From Prosthecodimorpha hirschii (GTDB lineage Bacteria; Pseudomonadota; Alphaproteobacteria; Rhizobiales; Ancalomicrobiaceae), in contig NZ_LJYW01000001.1 of the NCBI RefSeq assembly GCF_001305515.1, positions 3,768,960-3,832,959 on the forward strand: 64,000 bases of DNA. The letters are read 5' to 3'. Under the pieces are notes generated by a model that made no database searches, was not told where the DNA came from, and worked only from the letters and a program-made list of their open reading frames with translations. This document shows, piece by piece, positions 8,269 through 15,774 of this stretch (position 1 is the stretch's first letter; each line of letters begins with the position of its first letter). Position numbers and translations under genes: made by a program.

Positions 8269-9324
8269 ATGCTGAAATCGATCGACCGTTTCGCCCGTTG
8301 GTGGGTCGACGGCCTGGCCGACCTGATGGTCGCCGCCGGTCGCGGCCGCTCGGCCGGGCGGGCGATCGCGGTGCGGGCGGAGGCCGGCGCCTCCGGCGTC
8401 TGGACGGTCGAGGACGGCACCCGCCGCGGCCGCATCACGGTCGGCGCCGACGGCCTGACCTTCGAGCCGGCCGATCTGCCGACCCGGCTGGAAGGCGCCG
8501 CGGTCGCGGTCGACATTCCCGAGGCGTGGCTGTTCCGGCGGGCGCTGGAGCCGGTGGCCGCGCAGAGCGCGCCCTATCTCGACGCCTTCGTGCGCCACCA
8601 TGTCGAGCGGGTGACACCCTGGCGGGTGGGCGACACCTATTACGGCGTGGAGACCGAGCCGCTCGCCGAGGATCCGAGCCGCCTGTCGGTGCGGCTCGGC
8701 GTGGTGCCGCGCTCCCTGGTCGCCGGTCTCGTCGAGGGACTGCGCCGGCTGAAGCCGCGCCGGCTCGATCTGAGCGCGGCGGGGGACGCCGGCCGTTTCG
8801 TCCTCACGGTGGCGGCGGATGCGGATGGCGGCCGGGTCGTGCCGCGCCGTATCGCCGGGACCGCGCTGGCCGTCCTGGTGATCGCGGCCGTCGCCGGCGT
8901 GGTGGCGGCGTCCTGGACGCAGGAGCTGACCGAAGGGACCGCCGCGGATCTCGATCGGGCGATCGCCGAGCGGCGCGATTTCCTGCGCACGGCGATGGAG
9001 CGGACCCGTCCGAAGAGCGACCCGGCCGAGGGCCTGCGCGCCCAGCGCTCGGCGACGCCGCCCATGGTGCTGCTGGTCGACCAGCTCGCCGCGGCGCTGC
9101 CGGACCAGGCGCATCTGACCGATCTGCGGATCGAGAAGGGCCTGATCCGGATGTCCGGCGTCGCCGAGGATGTCTCGGCCCTGATCCCCGCCCTGGAGGC
9201 CTCGCCGAGCTTCCGCTCGGTCGCCTTCTATGCGCCGTCGACCCGGCTGCCCTCCGGCAGCGGCGACCGCTTCTATATCGAAATGCGCATCGAGCCGGTC
9301 CGTTCGGCGGAGGCGATCCAATGA
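8269..9324 (+). CDS. gspL: Type II secretion assembly protein GspL (PilN-like C-terminus)
   Basis: 351 residues: a cytoplasmic actin-like N-terminal half, one membrane helix at about 201-220 (ALAVLVIAAVAGVVAAS), then a periplasmic coiled coil and ferredoxin-like domain of the PilN/GspL type. GspL anchors the GspE ATPase to the inner-membrane platform and pairs with GspM. A 94-base gap after gspK contains no other gene, and gspM overlaps the 3' end by ATGA. Sequence conservation in this family is low, so the assignment rests on topology, the PilN-like C-terminus and gene order. Confidence 0.85.
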   Translation: MLKSIDRFARWWVDGLADLMVAAGRGRSAGRAIAVRAEAGASGVWTVEDGTRRGRITVGADGLTFEPADLPTRLEGAAVAVDIPEAWLFRRALEPVAAQSAPYLDAFVRHHVERVTPWRVGDTYYGVETEPLAEDPSRLSVRLGVVPRSLVAGLVEGLRRLKPRRLDLSAAGDAGRFVLTVAADADGGRVVPRRIAGTALAVLVIAAVAGVVAASWTQELTEGTAADLDRAIAERRDFLRTAMERTRPKSDPAEGLRAQRSATPPMVLLVDQLAAALPDQAHLTDLRIEKGLIRMSGVAEDVSALIPALEASPSFRSVAFYAPSTRLPSGSGDRFYIEMRIEPVRSAEAIQ

Positions 9325-9896
9325 CGGCGGCGTCCGCGACCGGTGCGACGGGATCGCGTCAGCGGCTGCTGGCCGGCGGCCTGTTCGTCGCCCTGGTGGT
9401 GGTGACGGCGGGCGCGCTGCTCTGGGCCTGGCAGGTCTACGAGGTGCAGCAGGCCGAGATCTCCGCCAAGGCCGAACTGCTCGACAGCCTGAAGCGCCAT
9501 ACGCCGCAACGGCTCGGCCAGGCCCGGCCGGGCGACATCGACCGGCGCGATCCCTATCTGGCGGGCGAAAGCGAGACCATCGCGGCCGCCAACATGCAGC
9601 GGCGCATCCGCGGCCTGGTCGAGACCGCGGGCGGGCAGGTCTTCTCGTCGCAGCTGCTGATGAAATCGGAGGGCGATACGGCGGACCGGCGCATCGAGCT
9701 GCAACTCGTGTTCGAAGGCCGGATGGAGGCCGTCCAGGCGGCCCTGTTCGAGATCGAGACCGGCGCGCCGTTCGGCTTCGTCGACGAACTGGCCATGGCG
9801 CCGGCGCGCAGCGAACAGGTCGGCGATCCGGCGGAGGCCGGCCGCGTTCTGCGCACCACGCTGACCGTCAGCGCCTACTGGCGGAAGCCGTCATGA
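9321..9896 (+). CDS. gspM: Type II secretion protein GspM
   Basis: 191 residues, starting at an ATG that overlaps the gspL stop (ATGA). There is one membrane helix near the N-terminus (LFVALVVVTAGALLWAWQVY), then a coiled-coil stretch and a C-terminal ferredoxin-like fold of the PilO/GspM type, ending in LRTTLTVSAYWRK. GspM pairs with GspL in the inner-membrane platform. Its position between gspL and the GspC-like gene supports the call. It overlaps the next gene by ATGA, so the two are probably translationally coupled. Confidence 0.85.
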   Translation: MTAASATGATGSRQRLLAGGLFVALVVVTAGALLWAWQVYEVQQAEISAKAELLDSLKRHTPQRLGQARPGDIDRRDPYLAGESETIAAANMQRRIRGLVETAGGQVFSSQLLMKSEGDTADRRIELQLVFEGRMEAVQAALFEIETGAPFGFVDELAMAPARSEQVGDPAEAGRVLRTTLTVSAYWRKPS

Positions 9897-10354
9897 GCCG
9901 GGGCCGCCATCCGCTGCCGGTGCTGCCGGTCATGGCCCTGCTGGCCGCGATGGTCCCGACCGCGCCGGGCTGGGCGGTCTCGATCGAGACGCTGACCCTC
10001 GACGGGCTGTCGGCGACGCGCGACCGGCCGCTCTTCGTGCCCAGCCGGCGGCCGCCGCCGCCGCCGCCCCCGGCGGTCGTTGCGCCGCCGCCGGTCGCCG
10101 TGCTGCCGGCCGATCCCGGCCCGCCCGCGCCGGAGCCGGTGGCGCCGCCGACCGCCGTGCTGACCGGCGTGATCGTCGGCGGCGAGACCCGCATCGCCGT
10201 GTTCCGCGGCGACGACGGCAAGCCGCTGACCGTGCGCCAGGGCGAGGAGATCCAGGGCTGGACGGTCGCCGAGGTCCAGGCGCGCTCGATCACGCTCGAG
10301 CAGAATGGCGAGACCTTGGAACTGGCCCTGAAGACGCCGGGCGAGGCGCAGTAG
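9893..10354 (+). CDS. GspC/GspN-like T2SS protein with a homology-region domain
   Basis: 153 residues. An N-terminal signal-like helix (VLPVMALLAAMVPTAPGWA) is followed by a proline-rich linker and a small beta domain, LTGVIVGGETRIAVF to VRQGEEIQGWTVAEVQARSITL, which resembles the HR domain that GspC uses to contact the secretin N0 domain. It lacks the PDZ or coiled-coil C-terminus of enterobacterial GspC. Last gene of the plus-strand T2SS arm. GspC and alphaproteobacterial GspN are both possible names, so I give no symbol. Confidence 0.75.
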   Translation: MSRGRHPLPVLPVMALLAAMVPTAPGWAVSIETLTLDGLSATRDRPLFVPSRRPPPPPPPAVVAPPPVAVLPADPGPPAPEPVAPPTAVLTGVIVGGETRIAVFRGDDGKPLTVRQGEEIQGWTVAEVQARSITLEQNGETLELALKTPGEAQ

Positions 10355-10396
10355 ACTCTGGGCGAGGCGCAGTGGACTTTGGGCGAGGCGCCGTAG
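10339..10396 (+). repeat. 21-bp tandem repeat spanning the stop codon of the GspC-like gene
   Basis: Two full 21-base units (10339-10359, 10360-10380) and a partial third (10381-10396). The first unit carries the TAG stop and the second has TGG at the same place, so loss of the first stop would extend the protein to the TAG at 10394. No function is evident. Confidence 0.75.
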
Positions 10397-10425
10397 CGCG
10401 GGGCCGCGCCGGATCCGGATCCGGA

Positions 10426-11229
10426 TCAGGCGATCGGCGGGGCGACCAGGCGCCGGTAGAGGTGCCAGGTCGTGTGCCCGAGCACCGGCAGGGTCAGGAG
10501 CAGGCCGAGAAAGCCCGGCAGGATCGAAAGCGCCAGCAGCGCGACCACCACGGCCGCCCAGGTCAGCATCGGCACCGGATTGGTGGTGACGGTGCGGACG
10601 CTCGTGATCATCGCGGTGATGAAGTCGAGGTCCCGGTCGAGCAGGAGCGGAAAGGCCACCACGGTCAGCGAGAAGAGCACCACGGAGAGCACCGCGCCGA
10701 CCACATGGCCGACCGCCAGGAACATCAGCCCCTCCGGCGTGGTCAGCACCACGTCGAGGAATTCCTGCAGCGATGCGAAGGACTTGAAGCCCAGGAACAA
10801 GGCCAGCAGCATGCGCACCTGATACATCCAGACCAGGAATACGAACAGCGTGACGAAGGCCATCCAGCCGAGTTCGCGCCGGTGCTGGTCGTAGACGACG
10901 CCGAGCACGGATGCGAACGAGAGCGGCGTTCCCGCCTCGCGCCGCCGGCTGACCTCGTAGAGACCGACGGCCACGAAGGGGCCGATCAGGGCGAAGCCGG
11001 CCGCGACCGGATAGGGCAGCCAGCCGATGCCGAAGGCAAAGGCCGCGGTGACGATGCCGATCCCGCCGAGGGCGTAGATCGCCCCGAAGAACAGTCCGTA
11101 GAGCGGCGCCGCCTGGAAGTCGCGCAGGCCGAGCGCGAGGGCCTCGAAAATATCGGACAATGCGATCGTGCGCACGATCGGGTCGCGCCGGATCGGTCCG
11201 GCCTCGCTTTCGCCGGGTACATCGGACAT
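10426..11229 (-). CDS. DUF2189 integral membrane protein
   Basis: 267 residues from an ATG with a strong GGGAGGGG ribosome site. The short N-terminal segment RTIALSDIFEALALGLRDFQ followed by about six membrane helices (including PLYGLFFGAIYALGGIGI and WMAFVTLFVFLVWMYQVRMLL) matches the DUF2189 family of alphaproteobacteria. Function is unknown. It converges with the T2SS arm and sits between that locus and the frc terminators; nothing ties it to either. Confidence 0.85.
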   Translation of the reverse strand: MSDVPGESEAGPIRRDPIVRTIALSDIFEALALGLRDFQAAPLYGLFFGAIYALGGIGIVTAAFAFGIGWLPYPVAAGFALIGPFVAVGLYEVSRRREAGTPLSFASVLGVVYDQHRRELGWMAFVTLFVFLVWMYQVRMLLALFLGFKSFASLQEFLDVVLTTPEGLMFLAVGHVVGAVLSVVLFSLTVVAFPLLLDRDLDFITAMITSVRTVTTNPVPMLTWAAVVVALLALSILPGFLGLLLTLPVLGHTTWHLYRRLVAPPIA

Positions 11230-11541
11230 GGCGGGCCCCTCCCGTGACGCTGCCTCGGGCCGAAGTGTCGGCGCTTCCGCACCGCCCGGCAAGTCCGGGT
11301 CGATCGGGACGGCAAGACTACGCAAGGTCCGCCGGTCGGCGGCCGGAGCGCGCACAAAAAGGAACCGGGGCTTTCGCCCCAGCGTGCACGAAAAGGAACC
11401 GGGGCTTTCGCCCCTGGCGCGCGCAAAAAAGAACCGGGGCTTTCGCCCCGGTCGAGTTTGCCTCCGCTGGGAGGGATGGTCGGGGATCCGGCACCGGCCT
11501 GGGAGGGGGTGCGGTACCGGGGTCCCGTCAGGTCTCGGGCA
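11230..11541. other. Intergenic region holding triple terminators
   Basis: 312 bases between the DUF2189 start and the frc stop. The right part holds three tandem terminator hairpins (separate entry). The left part (11230-11345) should contain the DUF2189 promoter on the minus strand, but no clear hexamers were found. Open frames here are low-complexity products of the repeats. Confidence 0.5.
11352..11453 (-). terminator. Three tandem intrinsic terminators downstream of frc
   Basis: Read on the minus strand, the same cassette occurs three times: a GGGGC-GAAA-GCCCC hairpin then a T-rich run (cores at 11436-11449, 11401-11414 and 11367-11380; the first is extended by CC/GG). The T-runs are TTCTTTTTT, TTCCTTTT and TTCCTTTTT. 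The units are about 34 bases apart and clearly duplicated. They would stop frc transcripts before DUF2189. Confidence 0.85.
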
Positions 11542-12819
11542 TCATTCGGCGGCGAGGCGGCCGGTGTCGCCGAGCGCGCCGGAGGCCTTGATCTCGTCGA
11601 TCGCCTTGGGGTCGAACTTCAGCACCTGCGTCAGGACCTCCTCGGTGTGCTCGCCGAGCAGCGGCGAGCGCACGACCTCGGTCGGGCTGTCCGACAGCTT
11701 GATCGGGTTGCCGACCGACAGATACTTGCCGCGCACCGGATGATCGACCTCGACGATGGTGCCGGTGGCGCGCAGCGACTCGTCCTCGGCCAGTTCCTTC
11801 ATCGACAGGATCGGGCCGCAGGGGATGTCGTACTGGTTCAGGATCTCCATGGCCTCGAACTTGGTCTTGGACATGGTCCAATGCTCGATGCGCTCGAAGA
11901 TCTGGTTGAGCCGCGGCAGGCGGGCCTTCGGCTTGGCGAAGAGCGGGTCGGTCTTCCAGCCGGGTTCGCCGATTACGTCGCAGATCGCCTCCCAGACCGG
12001 GGCCTGGGTGATGAAGTAGATGTAGGCGTTCGGGTCGGTCTCCCAGCCCTTGCACTTGAGGATGCGGCCCGGCTGGCCGCCGCCGGAGTCGTTGCCGGCG
12101 CGCGGCACCGCATCGCCGAACGGGATGCCCTCGCCGAACTGGCTGTATTCCTCGAGCGGGCCGTGGTCGAGGCGCTGCTGGTCGCGCAGCTTGACGCGGC
12201 ACAGGTTGAGCACGCCGTCCTGCATCGCGCAGGTGACCTTCTGGCCGCGGCCGGTATGGGTGCGCTGGTAGAGCGCCGTCACGATGCCGAGGGCGAGATG
12301 CAGGCCGGTGCCGCTGTCGCCGATCTGGGCGCCGGTGACCAGCGGCAGGCCGTCGCGGAAGCCGGTCGTCGAGGCCGAGCCGCCGGTGCACTGGGCGACA
12401 TTCTCGTAGACCTTGCAATCCTCGTAGGGACCCGGGCCGAAGCCCTTGATCGAGGCCACGATCATGCGCGGGTTGAGCTCCTGGATGCGCTCCCAGGTGA
12501 AGCCCATGCGGTCGAGCACGCCGGGGGCGAAGTTCTCGACCATCACGTCGCAGGTCTTGACCATCTCCTCCAGGACGCGCTTGCCCTGCGGGTTCTTGGT
12601 GTCGAGCGTGATCGAGCGCTTGTTGTGGTTCAGCATCGTGAAATAGAGGCTGTCCGCACCGGGCACGTCGATCAGCTGGCCGCGGGTGATGTCGCCGGAG
12701 CCGGGCCGTTCGACCTTGATCACATCGGCGCCGAACCAGGCCAGCAGCTGCGTGCAGGTCGGACCCGACTGCACGTGGGTGAAATCCAGAATCTTGACGC
12801 CTTCCAGGGCTTTGACCAT
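11542..12819 (-). CDS. frc: Formyl-CoA:oxalate CoA-transferase
   Basis: 425 residues, close to the 428 of the Oxalobacter formigenes enzyme. A class III CoA-transferase: the catalytic Asp168 lies in AQIGDSGTG, and the glycine loop SGGGQPG at 245-251 and the motif KCKGWETD are those of formyl-CoA transferases rather than of other CaiB-type enzymes. It moves CoA from formyl-CoA to oxalate, giving oxalyl-CoA and formate in the cytoplasm. The ATG has a GGGAGG ribosome site. The gene is 263 bases downstream of the ThDP enzyme gene on the same strand and has its own dyad operator at 12889, so it is probably transcribed separately. Confidence 0.95.
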   Translation of the reverse strand: MVKALEGVKILDFTHVQSGPTCTQLLAWFGADVIKVERPGSGDITRGQLIDVPGADSLYFTMLNHNKRSITLDTKNPQGKRVLEEMVKTCDVMVENFAPGVLDRMGFTWERIQELNPRMIVASIKGFGPGPYEDCKVYENVAQCTGGSASTTGFRDGLPLVTGAQIGDSGTGLHLALGIVTALYQRTHTGRGQKVTCAMQDGVLNLCRVKLRDQQRLDHGPLEEYSQFGEGIPFGDAVPRAGNDSGGGQPGRILKCKGWETDPNAYIYFITQAPVWEAICDVIGEPGWKTDPLFAKPKARLPRLNQIFERIEHWTMSKTKFEAMEILNQYDIPCGPILSMKELAEDESLRATGTIVEVDHPVRGKYLSVGNPIKLSDSPTEVVRSPLLGEHTEEVLTQVLKFDPKAIDEIKASGALGDTGRLAAE

Positions 12820-12888
12820 GGGAACCTCCCGGTTCGAGTCGGTGTCGGTAGGGTCGAGGCTCTTCGGCCTCGTTGCGGCCGCCTCATC

Positions 12889-12905
12889 TGACATAAGGTA
12901 TACCA
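12889..12905 (-). promoter_or_regulatory. Putative GntR operator upstream of frc
   Basis: Plus-strand reading TGACAT-AAGGT-ATACCA; one mismatch to the dyad TGGYAT-N5-ATRCCA. It is 69 bases before the frc ATG, the same distance as in the OxlT-like gene. Confidence 0.65.
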
Positions 12906-12952
12906 CCCATGTCGGGACGGCCAGGGACGAAGACGGGCGCCCGATTGTCTCA

Positions 12953-12985
12953 GGCGGCCGGGGCGGCCGGGGCGGCCGGGGCGGG
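12953..12985. repeat. 9-bp GC-only tandem repeat between the ThDP enzyme gene and frc
   Basis: GGCGGCCGG repeated three times with a partial fourth, in the 263-base spacer. It produces only low-complexity open frames and is probably non-coding. Confidence 0.6.
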
Positions 12986-13082
12986 GCTGGCGGGCGCGGC
13001 CGAACCCGTGCCGACGGACGCGCCGGCGCCGGAACCGGGACGTCGGCCGGGTCGCGCCGTTGCGGGCGACCCGGCCGTTGCC

Positions 13083-14840
13083 TCACTTGTACATGGTCTG
13101 GTTCTTGGTGCCCGGCGCGTATTCGTTCGGGTCGACCCAGATGTTGACCACGGCCGAGCGGCCGGTGCGGGCGATCGCCTCACGGGCGCGGCGCAGCGCC
13201 GGCTGGATCTCGGAGGCCTCGCGGACCTCCTCGCCATGGTTGCCGAGCATGTGGGCGAACTTGGAGAATTCCACGTCGCCGAGCTTGTTGCCGACATTGC
13301 CGCGCTGCTCGCCATACTTGGCGATCTGGCCGTAGCGGATCTGGTTCATGGCCGAGTTGTTGCCGATCACCGCCAGGTAGGGCGCGTGGAACCGGTCGCA
13401 GCTCTCCATGTCGAAGGCGGTCATCGAGAAGGCGCCGTCGCCGTAGTAGCAGAGCACTTCCTTGTTCGGATTGGCCAGCTTGGCGGCCAGCGCGAAGCCG
13501 GTGCCGACGCCGAGCGAGCCGAGCGCGCCCGGATCCATCCACTGGCCGGGGCCGCGCGGACGCACCGCCTGGGCCGAGATGGTGACCACGTCGCCGCCGT
13601 CGCCGATATAGATGGTGTCCTCGCCGAGGAACTCGTTCAGTTCGTAGGCGACCCGGTAGGGATGGATCGGATTCTGGTCCGACTTCAGGAGCGGCAGCAC
13701 CTTCTGGTAGGCGACCTCTTCCTGCTCGGCGAGCATCTTCATCCACTGCTGCCGGGCCTGGCGCTTGTCGTTCTTGATCCGGCCCGAGCAGGCCTCCAGA
13801 ACCGCCTTGCAGACCGCGCCGGGATCGCCGGCGATGCCGAGGTCGATGTCGCGGTTCTTGCCGACCATGTTGTAGCCCTGGTCGATCTGCACCAGCGTCG
13901 GCACGTTGATGCGCTTGCCGTAGCCCATGCGGAAGTCGAACGGGGTGCCGATGATGACGACCACGTCGGCCTTGGAGAAGGCCAGCGTCCGGGTGCGGTC
14001 GAAGTGGTGGGGGTCGCCGGGCGGCAGCAGGCCGCGCGAGGCGCCGTTGAAGTAGCCCGGGATGTCGAGGCCGCGGATCAGCGCGATGGCCTCGTCCTGG
14101 CCGCGGGCCGCCCAGACCTGCTGGCCGAACAGGATCGCCGGACGTTCGGCATTGACCAGGATGTCGGCCAGCTTCTCGATGTCGGCCGGATCGCCGATCG
14201 AGCGGACCGAGGCGCGGTAGTGGCCGGGCTTCGGCAGGACGGCGCGCTCGTTCGGGATTTCCCGGTCGAGCACGTCGCGGGGGATTTCCAGATAGGACGG
14301 TCCGTAGGCGCCGGCGAAGCACTCGCGCGCGGCCATCGAGACCATGTCGGCGATGCGCTCGGTCGACATGACCGTCGAGGCGAACTTGGTGATCGGCTTC
14401 ATCATGTCGACATGGGGCAGGTCCTGCAGGCCCTGCATCTTCCACTGCGACAGGGCCGACTGGCCGCCGATATGCAGCACCGGGCTCTCGGACCGGAACG
14501 CGGTGGCGACGCCGGTGACCGCATTGGTGCAGCCCGGGCCGGCGGTGGTGACGACGCAGCCGAGCTTGCCGGTCTGGCGGGCGTAGCCGTCGGCCGCATG
14601 GGCGGCGACCTGCTCGTGGCGCACGTCGACGATGCGGATGCCCTCGTCGAGACAGCCGTCATAGATGTCGATGATGTGGCCGCCGCACAGCGTGAAGATC
14701 GTGTCGACGCCCTCGGCCTTGAGCGCCTTGGCGACCAGATGGCCGCCGGAAATGACGCTGCCGTCCTTGGTCTTGGCCTTCAGGGTGTCTTCGGCCGTGG
14801 ACATGCCGACCGCGGTCGGCATCGTAGCGATGGTGGCCAT
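13083..14840 (-). CDS. ThDP-dependent enzyme, oxalyl-CoA decarboxylase / 2-hydroxyacyl-CoA lyase-like
   Basis: 585 residues. All three ThDP domains are visible: the N-terminal Pyr domain with catalytic Glu76 (VRHEQVAAH), the central domain, and the C-terminal PP domain with the Mg-ThDP motif GDG (467-469) to NN (494-495). Next to frc and an OxlT-like transporter, the expected role is decarboxylation of oxalyl-CoA to formyl-CoA. However, the region matching the Tyr120-Glu121 pair of Oxalobacter oxalyl-CoA decarboxylase reads [10 protein letters not shown], nearer to acetolactate synthase or 2-hydroxyacyl-CoA lyase. The ATG has GGAGGAAG upstream. Two dyad operators lie beyond a roughly 180-base leader. 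Acetolactate synthase is unlikely as there is no small subunit nearby. Confidence 0.7.
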   Translation of the reverse strand: MATIATMPTAVGMSTAEDTLKAKTKDGSVISGGHLVAKALKAEGVDTIFTLCGGHIIDIYDGCLDEGIRIVDVRHEQVAAHAADGYARQTGKLGCVVTTAGPGCTNAVTGVATAFRSESPVLHIGGQSALSQWKMQGLQDLPHVDMMKPITKFASTVMSTERIADMVSMAARECFAGAYGPSYLEIPRDVLDREIPNERAVLPKPGHYRASVRSIGDPADIEKLADILVNAERPAILFGQQVWAARGQDEAIALIRGLDIPGYFNGASRGLLPPGDPHHFDRTRTLAFSKADVVVIIGTPFDFRMGYGKRINVPTLVQIDQGYNMVGKNRDIDLGIAGDPGAVCKAVLEACSGRIKNDKRQARQQWMKMLAEQEEVAYQKVLPLLKSDQNPIHPYRVAYELNEFLGEDTIYIGDGGDVVTISAQAVRPRGPGQWMDPGALGSLGVGTGFALAAKLANPNKEVLCYYGDGAFSMTAFDMESCDRFHAPYLAVIGNNSAMNQIRYGQIAKYGEQRGNVGNKLGDVEFSKFAHMLGNHGEEVREASEIQPALRRAREAIARTGRSAVVNIWVDPNEYAPGTKNQTMYK

Positions 14841-15020
14841 GAGCGTTCTTCCTCCGATATGTCGTGCCGGCCCGCCTTCTTGTCGGTCGGGTCCCTGGCG
14901 GCGCTCAAGTCTGGTCAGGAGCGACTTCCCCCGCATCGTCGGCCGTACCGATCCACGGCGCGGCCTGTCCCCTTCGGGGATGGGCGGCAGGGGCGTCACT
15001 TTGCCGCTTTCGACGTTTTG

Positions 15021-15037
15021 TGGCATGCCAGATGCCA
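15021..15037 (-). promoter_or_regulatory. Putative GntR operator facing the ThDP enzyme gene
   Basis: TGGCAT-GCCAG-ATGCCA, an exact match to the dyad. It is the exact inverted copy of the site at 15130-15146. It lies 180 bases before the ATG at 14840, so the leader is longer than for the other targets. Confidence 0.75.
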
Positions 15038-15061
15038 AGTGTCAACGAAGGCTGTGCGAAA

Positions 15062-15099
15062 TGCATTGCAGCAATTGTTGTGCATTGCAAAAATGCATA
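15062..15099. promoter_or_regulatory. TGCA-rich repeat cluster between the two operators
   Basis: TGCATTGCA occurs at 15062-15070 and again at 15081-15089, followed by AAAAATGCATA at 15089-15099. The last 11-mer recurs exactly at 15534-15544 upstream of the OxlT-like gene, and a related TTGCAACAATGCATGA lies at 22857-22872 upstream of ppc. It may be a second regulator site or promoter element. Confidence 0.4.
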
Positions 15100-15129
15100 G
15101 TCAGGTCTGCGAAAGCCTGACTGGTTCGG

Positions 15130-15146
15130 TGGCATCTGGCATGCCA
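15130..15146 (+). promoter_or_regulatory. Putative GntR operator facing the 44-aa small gene
   Basis: TGGCAT-CTGGC-ATGCCA, an exact match to the dyad and the inverted copy of 15021-15037. It ends 63 bases before the ATG at 15210, close to the 69 bases seen at frc and the OxlT-like gene. Confidence 0.75.
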
Positions 15147-15209
15147 GTAATTACCATGTTCACGACGGCGCCGCCTGAACCGGTGCCGTCCCAACAGAGG
15201 CCAAACCCC

Positions 15210-15344
15210 ATGTCGACCATCGCCACCTTGGGCTACCGCCAGCCGTCCGTCGCCGACCGCATCGCCGCCGGCTTCCGCGCCTTCCTGCGGGCGATCGCCG
15301 CCGCCGATCAGCGCTCCGGCCGGACGGTTCCGTTCGGTCTTTAG
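15210..15344 (+). CDS. Small protein of 44 residues, unrecognised
   Basis: ATG with AGAGG nine bases upstream; the product is MSTIATLGYRQ followed by an amphipathic helix SVADRIAAGFRAFLRAIAAADQ and a short basic tail ending RTVPFGL. It has no membrane segment or signal peptide. It does not match DUF1127 small proteins, which have an Arg-rich RxxxxLxxL pattern. The gene looks real because a dyad operator precedes it at the spacing used by frc, and a very good intrinsic terminator follows 55 bases after the stop. It would be made divergently from the ThDP enzyme, perhaps as a small modulator of the pathway; that role is a guess. Confidence 0.6.
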   Translation: MSTIATLGYRQPSVADRIAAGFRAFLRAIAAADQRSGRTVPFGL

Positions 15345-15398
15345 ATCCGCCCGTCCTCCCGGCGGTCCGATCCGATTTCCATCCTCCCAAGACCCACT

Positions 15399-15437
15399 GC
15401 CCCGGCCGGTGTGTTCCACCGTCCGGGGCTTTTCTTT
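15399..15437 (+). terminator. Intrinsic terminator of the 44-aa gene
   Basis: A 13-bp stem with one mismatch (15399-15411 with 15417-15429), five-base loop, followed directly by TTTTCTTT. Confidence 0.88.
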
Positions 15438-15688
15438 GCCCGGTTTACGGTAAAGACCTGTATTATCGGAAGAATCCGGGATCCTGAAGGTCGCCCTCGG
15501 GACTTGCGTCGGGGCGTGCCGCACCAAATATCGAAAAATGCATATCAGCCATGCACAAACAGCAATACTCGTCAAAACTGCGCGTCGTGGCGGGGCCTTA
15601 GGGCCCCGGCGAACGGGTTCGACCCTCGAATCGTTTGAAATTTTCGATGTCCGGGTTTCGGTCCACGATCGAGACCCCATTGCAACGC

Positions 15689-15705
15689 TGGCATACATCA
15701 TACCA
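15689..15705 (+). promoter_or_regulatory. Putative GntR operator upstream of the OxlT-like gene
   Basis: TGGCAT-ACATC-ATACCA matches the dyad exactly in both half-sites although the five-base spacer differs from the other copies, which argues that the half-sites are what is conserved. It ends 69 bases before the ATG. Confidence 0.72.
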
Positions 15706-15774
15706 AGATGGTCGCGACCGGACGGCGAAAGACCGTCCAGCACCAGAACAAATCGATAAACACGAGGGACGGAC

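Larger units (their letters stand above)
14841..15209. other. Divergent regulatory region between the ThDP enzyme gene and the 44-aa gene
   Basis: A 369-base non-coding region. It contains two inverted 17-bp operator copies (15021-15037 and 15130-15146) around a 92-base AT-rich core with repeated TGCATTGCA and AATGCAT elements. The core probably holds the divergent promoters; exact hexamers cannot be assigned by eye. Confidence 0.65.
15345..15774. other. Intergenic region upstream of the OxlT-like gene
   Basis: 430 bases with no credible gene. It contains the terminator of the small gene (15399-15437), the AAAAATGCATA element (15534-15544) within an AT-rich stretch, and the dyad operator (15689-15705). 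The long spacing suggests a complex promoter for the transporter. Confidence 0.55.

Noticed and set aside
13083..14840. Simple annotation as canonical oxc or as acetolactate synthase
   Set aside because: Canonical Oxc active-site residues are not aligned; an acetolactate synthase role does not fit the frc/OxlT context or the missing small subunit. Left as ThDP enzyme with two likely roles.
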